Below are positions 1 to 11,300 of a DNA stretch of 64,000 nt, piece after piece. The stretch lies in assembly GCF_018143015.1 (NCBI RefSeq), contig NC_054741.1:67029754-67093753 (forward strand). The letters are read 5' to 3'. How positions within the stretch are numbered: the first letter of the stretch is position 1; the number at the start of each line of letters is the position of its first letter. Under the pieces are notes generated by a model. That model saw only the letters and a program-made list of their open reading frames with translations. It was not told the DNA's origin and searched no databases. The position numbers and the translations under genes are program-made. This DNA is from Lytechinus variegatus. Taxonomy: Eukaryota > Echinodermata > Echinoidea > Temnopleuroida > Toxopneustidae.

Positions 1-600
1 ACCACATCTGTGAAGCATAAAACTACTCCCAGCCATCTCAGATTTTTTTTTTCCTGAAAAGTTCACTACATACTGTTGAGGGTAAGTTAATCAGAGGCAA
101 CTGAAAAAAGAATGAATGCCATTCTTTTCCAAGCCACACACAGTGAACATGGTCACTTCGTGATTGTGTGTCCAGTATTTTGCATCTCATTAGAACTGGT
201 TCTTGGCAGTGACATATTTGGCAAAATCAATCTGGATGAAAAATTTGTTTTGATCATCCTACAATGCATAATCATTCTTCTACTCCACCCCAAGAAGGGA
301 TTGCCCAGTAATCATTTGTAAGGCATTCACCTACATTTACCATACATTATATGCTCTATCAGTATACTTTATCAATGCCAATGTACATTATCTTGCCTTT
401 TTTCTGAATGTTATATGGGAGCTTGCTACCAAGGAATTTTATAATATCGTCCTGATTAGGAATGTAATTACTAATTAGAAGGCTTTTAATGTTCATAACT
501 ATGAACAGCAAAATACAATTTTGGGGAAAAAATAAATTTCATCATCTTAGCTTCGTTCGAAGCCATCTTTCAGCCTATATCACAGTCAGCATCCCATAAT
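1..600. other. Non-coding flank, nothing recognised
   Basis: AT-rich sequence without a recognisable exon, RNA gene or terminal repeat. The open frame at 112-321 has no family resemblance I can name and no splice context. I see no feature to annotate. Confidence 0.5.
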
Positions 601-604
601 AGTA

Positions 605-1080
605 ATTTTGTCTCGCCCACCGGATGTGAAGGCGAGACTTAGGGATCCAAATGTCGTCCGTCCATCACAAACCTAATGACATAACTCCACAACTGTAAGT
701 CGCTTTTCAACCAAACTTAGATAGTAGATGGACTTGGGAATTTGCATGTTATGCTGCAGTCGGAGGTCACATGGTGAGTTCAAAGGTCATTTTCAGGTCA
801 TCGTTAAAGTTTACTTACATGCAAGGCTCTCTTATGACACCTATCTCTACCTTAAGTCACTTTTCAACCAAACTTGGATGGTAGATGGACTTCGGGGACC
901 TGCATGTTATGCTGCAGTCAGAGGTCATTTTCAGGTCAACGTTAAAGTTGTTATGCAAGATCGCTCACAACGTGCGGCGCCCTCACCAGCGCAGATGCTG
1001 ATTGGCCGGCAGCATCGGCCAATCACAGCGCAGCCACACCCGAGTGGAGCCAGACAATAGCGTGCAGCCGGCCCCATGCT
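605..1080. repeat. Repeat with two tandem ~150 bp units
   Basis: Two diverged copies of one unit lie in tandem: about 698-830 and 850-960. Both read 'cttttcaaccaaactt', then a 'gtagatggactt' block, then 'gcatgttatgctgcagtc' and 'aggtcattttcaggtca'. The second copy runs into GC-rich sequence with the inverted pair 'gctgattggccg' / 'cggccaatcacagc' (about 990-1030). The open frame across it is probably incidental. Family unknown. Confidence 0.55.
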
Positions 1081-2782
1081 TAAGCGAGGGGCTGGAGATT
1101 CCATGGAGATATTCATGATATGTTTACCATGATGTAAATCCCTCTTCGATCTGTTGTATCAATCCTCCAAGAAATAAGTATTGAGAAATATTGTATATGC
1201 AGGAGCGCTTGAATTTGCAATTAGACACATTACTAAAACCAATTAACTTACATTCAGACACATGAAGAGAAAAAGACAGCACAAATGTAACAACTAATGA
1301 TGTATTAATATAATAATGTTTAATGATATTAAAAGTGCACTATCTTCTCCAAAGTGAATCTATCTCACACACAGTGCAACTAAGTAGCAGAACCAAAAGG
1401 ACAACGAAGCTCTACAGGAGAGGGAGAAAAACCCCTCTCGCATAGCCTGGCCTAGATATTGATGGAATAGCACCACCATCTCTAAAACGAACCAACCAAC
1501 TTGCTCATTGCGTGACGAGGTCTAACAGCTTGCAGACGAAACATTGCTTTCCAACTACATTTAATACATCGTGAGACAAATTATTATTTATTCTACTCAA
1601 TCCTTCAACATGATGAACCTCTTCCACATCATATTTATTTGCTGTTTGTCAATGTTGATGTCACTGAAAGAATCAACTAAAATATAATAATATATAATAA
1701 TTTCAGGGGAGAAATCATCCCATCTCCCCCCTCCTTAATTTATTTTGTTTCCTGCTTGGCAAGAAAACATGATCAGATTAGAGGGAAGGGGAGGGGCAAA
1801 AAAAAATTACCTGGCTCACCTCAAAAAAATGCTCAGATGTTACACATAAATTCAGGCACCAATTCCCATCCATTCACATACACACCTAAAAAAAAAGTGT
1901 GCTACTGCAGCATATATTTGGCACTTTATATTTATTGTGACATCTGAGACACGCATTGATTTATGCATATGATTTGCATTAACAGAAATATGTGTTTTAT
2001 AATTTCTAGAACATATTTGAATTATAAAAATGATGGAGTTATAAAGTGTACATTACTTTGTATGTATAAAAAAAGACTAATCCATGTCAACTCATCACTG
2101 AGAAATTCTTCATAAAATTGATGAGAAATCATGCAAATTGCACATAATTAAATATGCATTAATTTGCATATATTTAAGATAATTTTAAAAAACATACTTT
2201 AAAAATGTAGAGCATCCCATAAGATTCAGAATGAATGGTCATGACATACACATTTTATCAGTATCTCCATGTACCAATCACTTTTGTAAAAATCTTCAAA
2301 ATTTTTGGTGGAATGTTGCATATTCAAGATTAAAAAAACCTACATGTAGTGTAGAGCAAGTCATAGGCCTCAAAATGAATGGTCACATCGATATACTTTT
2401 TCTGAGAATAAAAAAAATCTTGTGGCATTTCTACTATGGTATGCCAATGCAGTACACAACACACACCTAAGTATCATTTTCAAAAATTAAATTAATACTT
2501 AGGTGAACAAAAATGCTAATTTCCATACATTTGCAATGTATTTTTCATTAGTAACTTTTTTAATTAATTTTGGTAAATTTTTGTATTCACCAGAGCACTC
2601 AAAAACTTGAATTTTTGACATATTTTTGTGTACTCCCTCTATTGGTAGAAGGTAATATGGCAAGAAAATTCTCATTTTTCAATCCCTATTTTTGATTGAG
2701 AAAAAAAATAAGTAAAAGGATCAAATTTACTAAAGAGTCGAAATATATGATGATTAGCTGCAATGGAATCTGACAGTGTTAA
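1081..2782. other. AT-rich intergenic stretch
   Basis: No exon, RNA gene or clear terminal repeats seen. Short open frames at 1756-1947 and 2231-2470 are low-complexity and unsupported. Homopolymer runs are common. Confidence 0.45.
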
Positions 2783-3050
2783 ACCAATTGGAGGCAACTG
2801 GTTTCAACTGGAACCAGTTGGATCTTCCAGTTGGAATGAACTTTAATAATTAGTTACAAATTGTACCAACCATTGCTCATGCCAACACAGAAACATTGTT
2901 ATATGTCTATTAATACAGGGCATTGATAAAAATTTAGACTCTCATACATGCATGTATATATTTATTTATATGGAAGAGCTTTGAATATATGTATTTGTAT
3001 TTGATGTAATTTGGAAACAGTAATTGGTGTACTAATTATCTTTTAATCTG

Positions 3051-3654
3051 TTAAAGGTCAAGTCCACCTCAGAGAAATGTTCATTTGAATCAATAGAGAA
3101 AATCAGACAAGCACAATGCTGAAAATTTCATCAAAATCGGATGTAAAATAAGAAAGTTATGACATTTCAAACTTTCACTTATTTTCAACAAAATAGTTAT
3201 ATGAACGAGCCAGTTACATCCAAATGAGAGAGTCGATGATGTCACTCACAATTTCTTTTGTTTTTTATTGTTTGAATTATACCAAATTTCAATTTTTACG
3301 AATTTGACAATTAGGACCTCCTTGCCTGAAGCACAAAATGTTTAATAAAATAATGGAATTCCACGTGTTCAGGGAGGAATGAAACTTCATTTCACATGGC
3401 AATGATGAGAAAATAAAAATATTTCATATAATAAAATACAAAAGAAATAGTGAGTGAGTGATGTCATCAACTCTCTCATTTGGATGTAACTGGCTCGTTC
3501 ATATAACTATTTTGTTGAAAATAAGCGAAACTTTAAAATGCCATAAGTTTCTTATTTTACATCCGATTTTGATGAAATTTTCAGTGTTATGGTTGTTGAA
3601 TTTTTCTCTTTTTATTCAAATCAAGTTTTTGTTATGGTGGACTTGTCCTTTAAA
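3051..3654. mobile_element. Palindromic TTAA-flanked MITE ('AAGGACAAGTCCACC' family), copy 1
   Basis: The left end reads TTAAAGGTCAAGTCCACC and the right end GGTGGACTTGTCCTTTAA, so the arms are inverted copies and each ends in TTAA. The arms stay similar inward for over 100 bp ('aaaatttcatcaaaatcgg' on the left, its complement on the right). The middle holds 'gagagtcgatgatgtcac' and its inverted partner. TTAA ends are usual for piggyBac-like or Kolobok-like families; no transposase is present. Confidence 0.75.
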
Positions 3655-3959
3655 ATTGTAGTCTTTAATATACTTGAGAATGAAATGATACATTGTAAAT
3701 GATGATGAATCACACAATACATTAATCTGTACACATTGGCAGATGCAAATCAACTGGTTTCAATTGGATCTAGTTGGGTAACTGGAAAAATATTCCAATT
3801 TAATTGGAAACCAATTGGAAGTCATTTCCAGTTACCCAACTGGATCCATTTAAGATTTCCAGTTACCCAACTGGATCCAGTTAGGATTTCCAGTTATCCA
3901 ACTGATGCTAGCGTTGTGTATTAGTGTTGTGTGTTAGCGTGCCTCACCGATGTTTTAAG

Positions 3960-4190
3960 TGTGGGTGTGAATGCAGTTGGAAAACAACCCGTCCATCGGA
4001 AAGGATGCAAATGTTGGTCCCGTGTATAGGAGAGTCACAACCTATGCACTTAAAACCAAGACACTATTCATCAAAGAGAAGGGTATTCACCCGGTGTATT
4101 ACAGCTGACGGCCCATGGTACTACAATACTGCAAGAATCTTCAGGATTGAAGGAGGCAGTCAGTGTACATGTAGCTTGAAGAAAGGAATT
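3960..4190 (+). mobile_element. SINE body fragment
   Basis: The text around 'gtataggagagtcac', 'actattcatcaaagagaaggg' and 'cccggtgta' matches the body of the fuller SINE at 14100-14446 in order and spacing ('gtagaggagagtcacc', 'ccccggtgtagtgg'). The tRNA-like head is missing, so this is a truncated copy inside the CCAGTT-rich block. Confidence 0.5.
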
Positions 4191-4782
4191 ACAAGTCATT
4201 TCCAGTTAACAACTTTCCAGTTAGAAGTCATTTTCAGTTACCCAACTGGTTCCAGTTAGAAGTCATTTCCAGTTACCCAACTGGGTCCCGTTAGGATTTC
4301 CAGTTACCCAACTGGTTCCAGTTAGGATTTCCAGTTGCCTGACTGGTTCCAATTGGTTTCAATTAAAATTGTTATATTCCAGTTAAAACCAATTGAAACC
4401 AGTTAAAACCAATTGAAAACAATTGAAACCAGTTGGAAATCCAACTGGTTTCAATTGGATTTTGGTCTTGAGATGGACTACTATCAAACAGAGAATAAGT
4501 GGTTGCATGTAAACCTGAGCTGTGCCACTGAGGCTGAGTCGAATCAATTTCCAAATCGATGTCATCGAGTACCGTGGTGGTGTTGCTGATTTTGCAAATT
4601 CGGTGCATTGAAAAAAAATGAGTGTGCACGTGTGAAAAAAGAAATGTGGGGGAAAATATGAACTGCCTTTAGGCCATTAATTTGAAGTTTATTTTAATCC
4701 TAGTTCGAGTTTTACTAATTTGTTTGTGCTGATATAATTTTTGTACGACGAATTTAATGAATGGAATTTATCGTCATTGATA

Positions 4783-4792
4783 GCGCATGCGC
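4783..4792. promoter_or_regulatory. Perfect NRF1-type palindrome, candidate promoter site
   Basis: GCGCATGCGC is the core of the NRF1 consensus and stands alone in AT-rich sequence about 590 bases before the first recognised MNR coding codon. NRF1 sites are typical of housekeeping promoters in animals. That it drives MNR is inference; an untranslated first exon would have to lie between here and the splice acceptor at 5313-5314. Confidence 0.4.
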
Positions 4793-5375
4793 AATGTGCT
4801 TTAATCAAACTAGTTAAAAATTTATCTATAGAGGAAAATTATGACTATAATAAACCTTGCTTTCATTAAAAATATGACCATAGAACATTATTTCATCGAA
4901 ATAATTGAACAATAACCATATGAATTTAGACCTTGATGTGAAACATTTGTATTTCATTTCCAAAAAATTGATGCATCGATGTTTGATCAAATCAAAGCTG
5001 TCGAACACCGGTTTACAAAATGACTCAGGCCTAGTCGCATGTCACGATCATCAATCACAGTGCTAACGTTAGTGCGAGGTTAGCTATTCTAACTAACCAA
5101 GTTAGGCTCTATCAGGCGCTGATTGTAATACAATTATATAGACCAACACTAATAATTATTTGCATGTTATTTACATTTTATTTGTAAATTAGATCTATTT
5201 GTATTTACAACTAAAATGTTTATTAATTCAAATCTGAAAATTTTCAAAGTTATTGCATTCAAAATAAAATGAAAGTTGTTATTTTATTTAACTTTTTTTT
5301 CATTCACTTTCCAGTTAACATGAAAAATAAGTTGTGGAGACAAAGCAGACAAGGATCTTTCATCAAGCACTAACA

Positions 5376-8300
5376 ATGGCACAACAAAACCAATTACTTT
5401 TCAATCTGGGTATTCCGTGCAACCCCCAGAACATGGTTACCAAGTTCCACAATCCAGGCCCGGTTATCATTGAGCGTCTTGCTGGAAGCAAACAGACAAA
5501 GCCAGAAGTTACTGGTGAACGCTCAGAGCAACCAGTCGTGTTCAATGTTATCTCCAAAGAAAAGATAGCTTTCGCTATGCAGCTTGCAAGACGGGATATG
5601 AAGAACAAGATACAAGAGCAGAAACAACACCACAGGCAGCAGGTTCAAGAGAAAGGAGAATTGGCAAAGCCACGAAAGAATTTAGGTAAAAAGAAGAAGG
5701 AAGTTGAGAAAACCAGTAAATCGCAACACAGACCACACGACCGCCTCTCCAAGAAGTCAAATACCAATGCTCATAAGAAGTCAAATAACGATGCCCAGAA
5801 GAAGTCGCTGAAAACACAAACACCTTCAAATGGGCTTCCTGGACTTGTTCTGTTATCACACGATCAGCCATGTAATATTGAAAGAGAGGCAAAACGGGGT
5901 TTGACCAAGGAAGATTCTCTGTCGAAACCAAATTCAACCCTCAGGAATATCAACTTGCAGCAGAAGCAAGAGATTGCAAGACTAAAAAGGGAACTTCAAA
6001 CTTACATGGATCAGATGAACACATCAAAACGTATGTAGCCAGGGTTTATATTCACATTGGGGAGGGGGTGGGCATTTCTACAAGCAGTTTCTCTCTCATA
6101 TAATCTAATACCAAGTATACAAAACCTGTTTTGTTTACTACTAGTTTAGCTGGATAATTGCTGCCTGCTCTACACTTAAATAGGTCACATACCAACTGAG
6201 TCTGATTTTCATTTAGGATTATGCCCAGATTGTCTACATGTAGTCCAGTTTGACCCCTGTTAGAGGCCCAAATGCTAACTTTTGCAAAGCCAGCAGATAT
6301 AGATGAACACTAAAAAATTCCCCAAGACAGAACCTATACTCGCCATCACCCATTCTCAACTGTTGAAATTTTGAAAAGGATGAATGCAGTGTTTAACGAG
6401 TTTGTAAATATCCCTCTATGTTGGCTTTGGGTAAGGGTAAGTCTCCGTTTAACAGGGTCCAAACTGGATTAGGTTCCACTGTGTCTACCAATTATTTTAC
6501 ACTTCGTCACAACAATTGACCAGTTAGATACTGTATTAATTAAATGGTCTTGGACCAAGTGGATATAAGATGACGGGAAATCAGGCAAAATAGTTTAGGG
6601 CAATCAGACCAAGTAGATGAACTAGGAATTTTTTATTTTTACATACCTCTGCTTAAAATTGAAGTAGTCATCAGAAGCATTTTTTTTGTGTGTGTGGGGA
6701 GGTCTCATTCCTGTGGTAATATTCCATGTGGGGATGTCATGGTCTAGTGGTTACGACTCTCGTCTTTCCATAAGAGGGATGTGGGTTTGAAGCCCAGCTT
6801 AATCCCAGGTGAATGGGTTCCCAGTAGGAAGAAATTCCTTTAAAGCTTTAGCGCCTATACTCAGCTACAGCTGGGGTAATGATACCAACAAGTATCAAGC
6901 GCAGCAGTGTGTATTTATAGTGGAGCTAGGCTATACAAATGGAACAAATTGTTTTTAAATATATTTAATTCATCTACTTTAAATTTGAATTATGTGTACT
7001 CTGATTATTTAGGGGTTATCAAGGTCAAAGGTCACAGATAATTAATGACCTGGTAAAGACCTGGGGTTGAAAAAAAGACAGTGGCCTAATTAAATTTTTG
7101 TCAATTCGGGAGTGGTCAGGCTTACTATTAGGGGTGAAGATTTTACTTCAATACTATGGATTTAGATGATTTTGTCAATGAGGTTCCATAATTGGTCCAT
7201 CTCTAAATCTCTTAAAATTATTTTGGCATGAGACCTGTTGTTAATACATGAATGAATTATAATTTTTTTTTTGTGGAGTAACACTTGCACTGACATCTTG
7301 TGCCATGGGTTACCCATGGGAGTAGAAACTGGGTTCATCATCCCTTTGGGTGCATGCATATATCTTGCCTTAACCTTTGATATCTTTATGGCTAGCCCTG
7401 TATATGTTTTGGCACATCACTATATTACATCACAAATGAGAAAAAAAGTATTAAAAAAAGTGGCCTTGGATTAATTTCATCCCTGATATGTGTGTCATTT
7501 AATATAAATTACAAATTTTTGTATTCTAATACAAATTTTATTTGTATTGAATAGGTACTGAATCTGTAGATGTGAAAAGCTCTCCAGATAGAACAGCAAT
7601 GTTAAGAGCGGGATTAGAGTCTCTTATGAGAGCTAAACCAAATCGTGTTGAAAGGCCTGAGGTCAGGAAATCAAGACAACAGAGGAAGGAAAGAAAACAT
7701 ATTCAAAGTAGCAGTGTTATCCTTCCAATGTCTGTTAGAGCAAGGGTAAGTAGTCATTTTCAGTACATGATATTCATTTACAATTGCATTGAACATAACC
7801 AGGGGGGGAGCCTAAGTCATATTTCTAGCTTATACATTTTAGCCACAAATTTTCTACAGGGGATGGAGGGATTGGCAAGGGTACAAAGGTTAGATTTTTC
7901 AAAATTTATATGAAAATTAATTAGAATTTTCTTCTTAGTAAAGTTAATGAGAGGTAACTTGTGAAGTATGCATGCTTATATCCCAGGTAAACCCATCTTT
8001 TGCTTTTTATGTTTTCCATTAAGATTAGATCATGGTGGGATGATAATCCCTGGCTGTGGTGCCGGGAGGCTGTGATTACCAATTAATCAGCCCTTTTCCA
8101 GATTAGTGAAAATCGTTTACAAATTCACTGTTTCTCACTGGGGAAAGAAAGATATAAAAATTCAGCTTTGAATCGCAAAAAGTAACTTACTTCAGATTCA
8201 TGTAAAAATCTTATTTCCATTTATTCACAGTTTGAAATGGTAATATAATAGTATTTTTACTCATCGTCTATTCAACAAAATTTTCCAAAACAGCATCATA

Positions 8301-11300
8301 ACAAGGAGTTACATGAACCAGTAGAAGGGTCCATGCACTTCACTAAGCCCACCAAGTCATCAACCTCCAAGGCCATACCTGCAGGAGATGTGGTTAGAAG
8401 GGAAAGGTCAAGGACTTTATCGAAAGGAGAGGTTAAACCATCATGGGCACCGCCGGGATCCCCTCAAAGCTTTCATAGAGTTCGCTTATCAAAGCATGTT
8501 AGGGCTCCCTCACATGGTGATAGTGATTTACATGTAGCTTCCAACGTGGAGTCTCAAGAAGGTAGAGAAAGGACCATTGATTATGAAGAGAGAAGGTTAC
8601 AACAAGAACAGGAATATCACAGTGATTCTTCAGGTGACAGAGATGAGGAAATGAGGATGAGGCTTTCCAAGCATGTTAGGGCTCCCTCACATGGCACTAG
8701 TGATTTAGTTTACTCCAAGGAATCTCTGGGTGATAAATCATGCAGGACAAGAATCAGTGATATCGGAGAACATGTGTCACAGCACAAAGAGGAATATCAT
8801 AGCCATTCCGCAGGACACAGGGGTGAGGAAAATGCTGGTGCAAGGCTAACCCAAGAAGGGAGTGCATCTCATGCCTATAAATCAAGTGCTGAGAGTGAAG
8901 CCAGTGGAAATAGTTCAAGGATGAAATCTTTTAAACCGCGAAGTACCCAAGACTCATGCTTTCCACCTTCTATAGAATCCGCAACTCAACATACGGTAAA
9001 TATTTCTGCAAAGTACAGAGCAGCCCAAAATACCTCAGGGTGCTCCACCAGGGCAGAGCTCGTGCACATGACCAGGGTCAAGAATTACTGGGTAAAAATT
9101 TACAAAAAGAAAAGAAATCAAAGAGAATGTTTCAACTTATAAACATGGATTTTTAGTAAACTATCGAGAGGCTCCCTTCATCAAAATTTTGATTCCAGTT
9201 TCTTTTCCATGAAGATAAATAATGAAAAATGAGCATCCAGAATGTCCAATTCAAAAAGCAGTTTGAAATTGGCGAGATCATTGATGTCGTCGAGAGAGCA
9301 CACATGCACAAAACACAATGCCTTTTATTCATGATATAATGTATACTGTAGGGGAAGGCGGGGTAAGTTGTGACACTTTTTGCATTTTGCATGTTAGAAT
9401 TGATATGACTAGTACTATTGTAGAAATAAGTACCTTGCCTTTAAATTTGATTCTTGGGAAATGTTTTTCATCTACATATAACTTTCTACCCCCACACTGA
9501 AAGTCATCGTGACCTTTGAAAAAACCGATGTCAAATGGCTCAACTTGCCCCATATATGGGGTAAGTTGTGCCACTGTCTGGGGTAAGTTGAGCCACAAAA
9601 ACTACGTACAAAATGTATGGGGGGAGAACCAGCATGTCAATTTTTTGTTTAAAGTCTTTTCACTTGCTAATTCTCTATAAATACTAACATCCTTTAAAAG
9701 GAAAAGAGTAGTCATGTAAATTTGCTCCTTTCAGCCTGCATTTCAATCGATTTTTATGGTTTGTTTGTTTTTAAGATACATTACCATAAGAATTACCATG
9801 GCTCAACTTGCCCCATGCTGTTTGGCTCAACTTACCCCAGTCCTAACTTAGTGCGATAATTTTGTATCCACACATTTATTATGCATCCATCATATAAAAG
9901 ACTATAATAAGAATGAAGATCCATACCTGGACTAACAATGTTGTTATCATGTCTTTACTATGTTCAAAGACGTGTGTGTGTATGAAGCACTTATCTATTT
10001 CACACCCTTTTTTACTTTTTTGGCTGAAATTCATACTTTTCCCTCTAAAAAAACTACTTTTTGTTTCAAAGTGGAAAACAATGTGGTGGGGTTAGGGTTA
10101 TGCTATGGGTCATCAATACATGACACCACCACAATGTCTGACTCATTCATTATTGGCCTGGGGCTGGTGGCTCAACTTGCCCCTATGCTCAACTTACCCC
10201 GCCTTCCCCTACATGATGGTGAAGTGGGAAGTCCCGGATTATCATGCATATTCATATATTACAAATGAAAAGCATTGTTTGCTCTCCCAACAACAATCTT
10301 GCCTTTTTTCAATCTGATGTTCGATACTCTTTGTGTTGGACATACTGAATGCCAATTTTCTCCTTTTTCATGGAAAGGAACTTGGAATCACAATTTGATT
10401 GGTGGGATTCTCTAAACAATTTACTGAAGATTCCATGTAAGTGGAAACTTTTGAATGCCTGCTTTTCTTTTTTAGACAATTTTGTTACTCTTTACCCTAT
10501 GATTCTTGGCCTTGTTCAGCCACTCAAGTAAAGCCCCCCCCCAAAAAAAAAAAGCATTTCATGACTTTTTTTATAAATCCTTTGCATCTTTTGAGACCAG
10601 ACTCAAAATGTCTGAATACATGACATTGAACTTCCAACTTTCCATACATGTCAGATTTAAAAAAATCAAAAATTTGATTTTATACAACTTTGTAGTCCTT
10701 TGCAATTATTTTCAGGATATGAAGGACAAAGTCTTGACGCTCTTAGTAGATGATGTCTTAGAAGATGTAGTGCAGGAGTTTGAGAGGCTAAATCATGATA
10801 CAATGTTACCAGGACAGAACCAGATCGCAGACAGTACCCCAACATTTGAGAATCTCATGCAAGAACTAGAATACATGGAGGTAAGAACCTTTTATTCAAT
10901 ATTGACAGATTGAAAATCATAAATGAATTTCATTGTTAGTTTGATGTTTAATAATTGCCTGGTCTATCACCACCTGGGGCCTGTTGCAGAAAGGGTTGCA
11001 TTTAAATGCAAGTCAAAATATCAAGCGCAAGTCCCGAATACGGGTGCTTCATTGATTGAAAATCAAGTTGCGTAGATTTTTTTAGTTGCGTTTGGTCGCA
11101 ACTCTTTCTGCAACAGGCCCCTGGTGTGAGTAACCCATTGGTTTCTGACTTGGGTACTTGCCACATGCTTTGTACTTGAACCACCTAGTTCCAGTTGAAT
11201 TATCTGTAGGTGTTGAAAGGTATTTGCTGGCGGTAAATATGTGTAGCAAGTAAGAGCAGTATGAAAATAGAAGTATGATACTTATAGCCAAGATTCTTTA

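Larger units (their letters stand above)
2783..4455. repeat. CCAGTT/AACTGG-rich repeat block with nested insertions
   Basis: The block is built from a degenerate ~31 bp unit resembling TTTCCAGTTACCCAACTGG followed by TTCCAGTTAGGA. Units are clearest at 3826-3905 and 4195-4350, with arms of 'caattggaaacc' / 'ggtttcaattgg' on the outside (2790-2845 and 4370-4455). It is split by a MITE (3051-3654) and a SINE-body fragment (about 3960-4190). Both strands of the core read almost alike, so single-stranded forms could fold. Whether it is a satellite block or a MITE-like element with repetitive ends is not resolved. Confidence 0.6.

Noticed and set aside
728-1060. 110-residue open frame
   Set aside because: Reads through two tandem repeat units; no known domain.
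8996-9142. Extension of MNR exon 3 past 8995
   Set aside because: A GT donor at 8996 keeps phase with exon 4; the extension ends in a stop without similarity to MNR. An alternative end here cannot be fully excluded.
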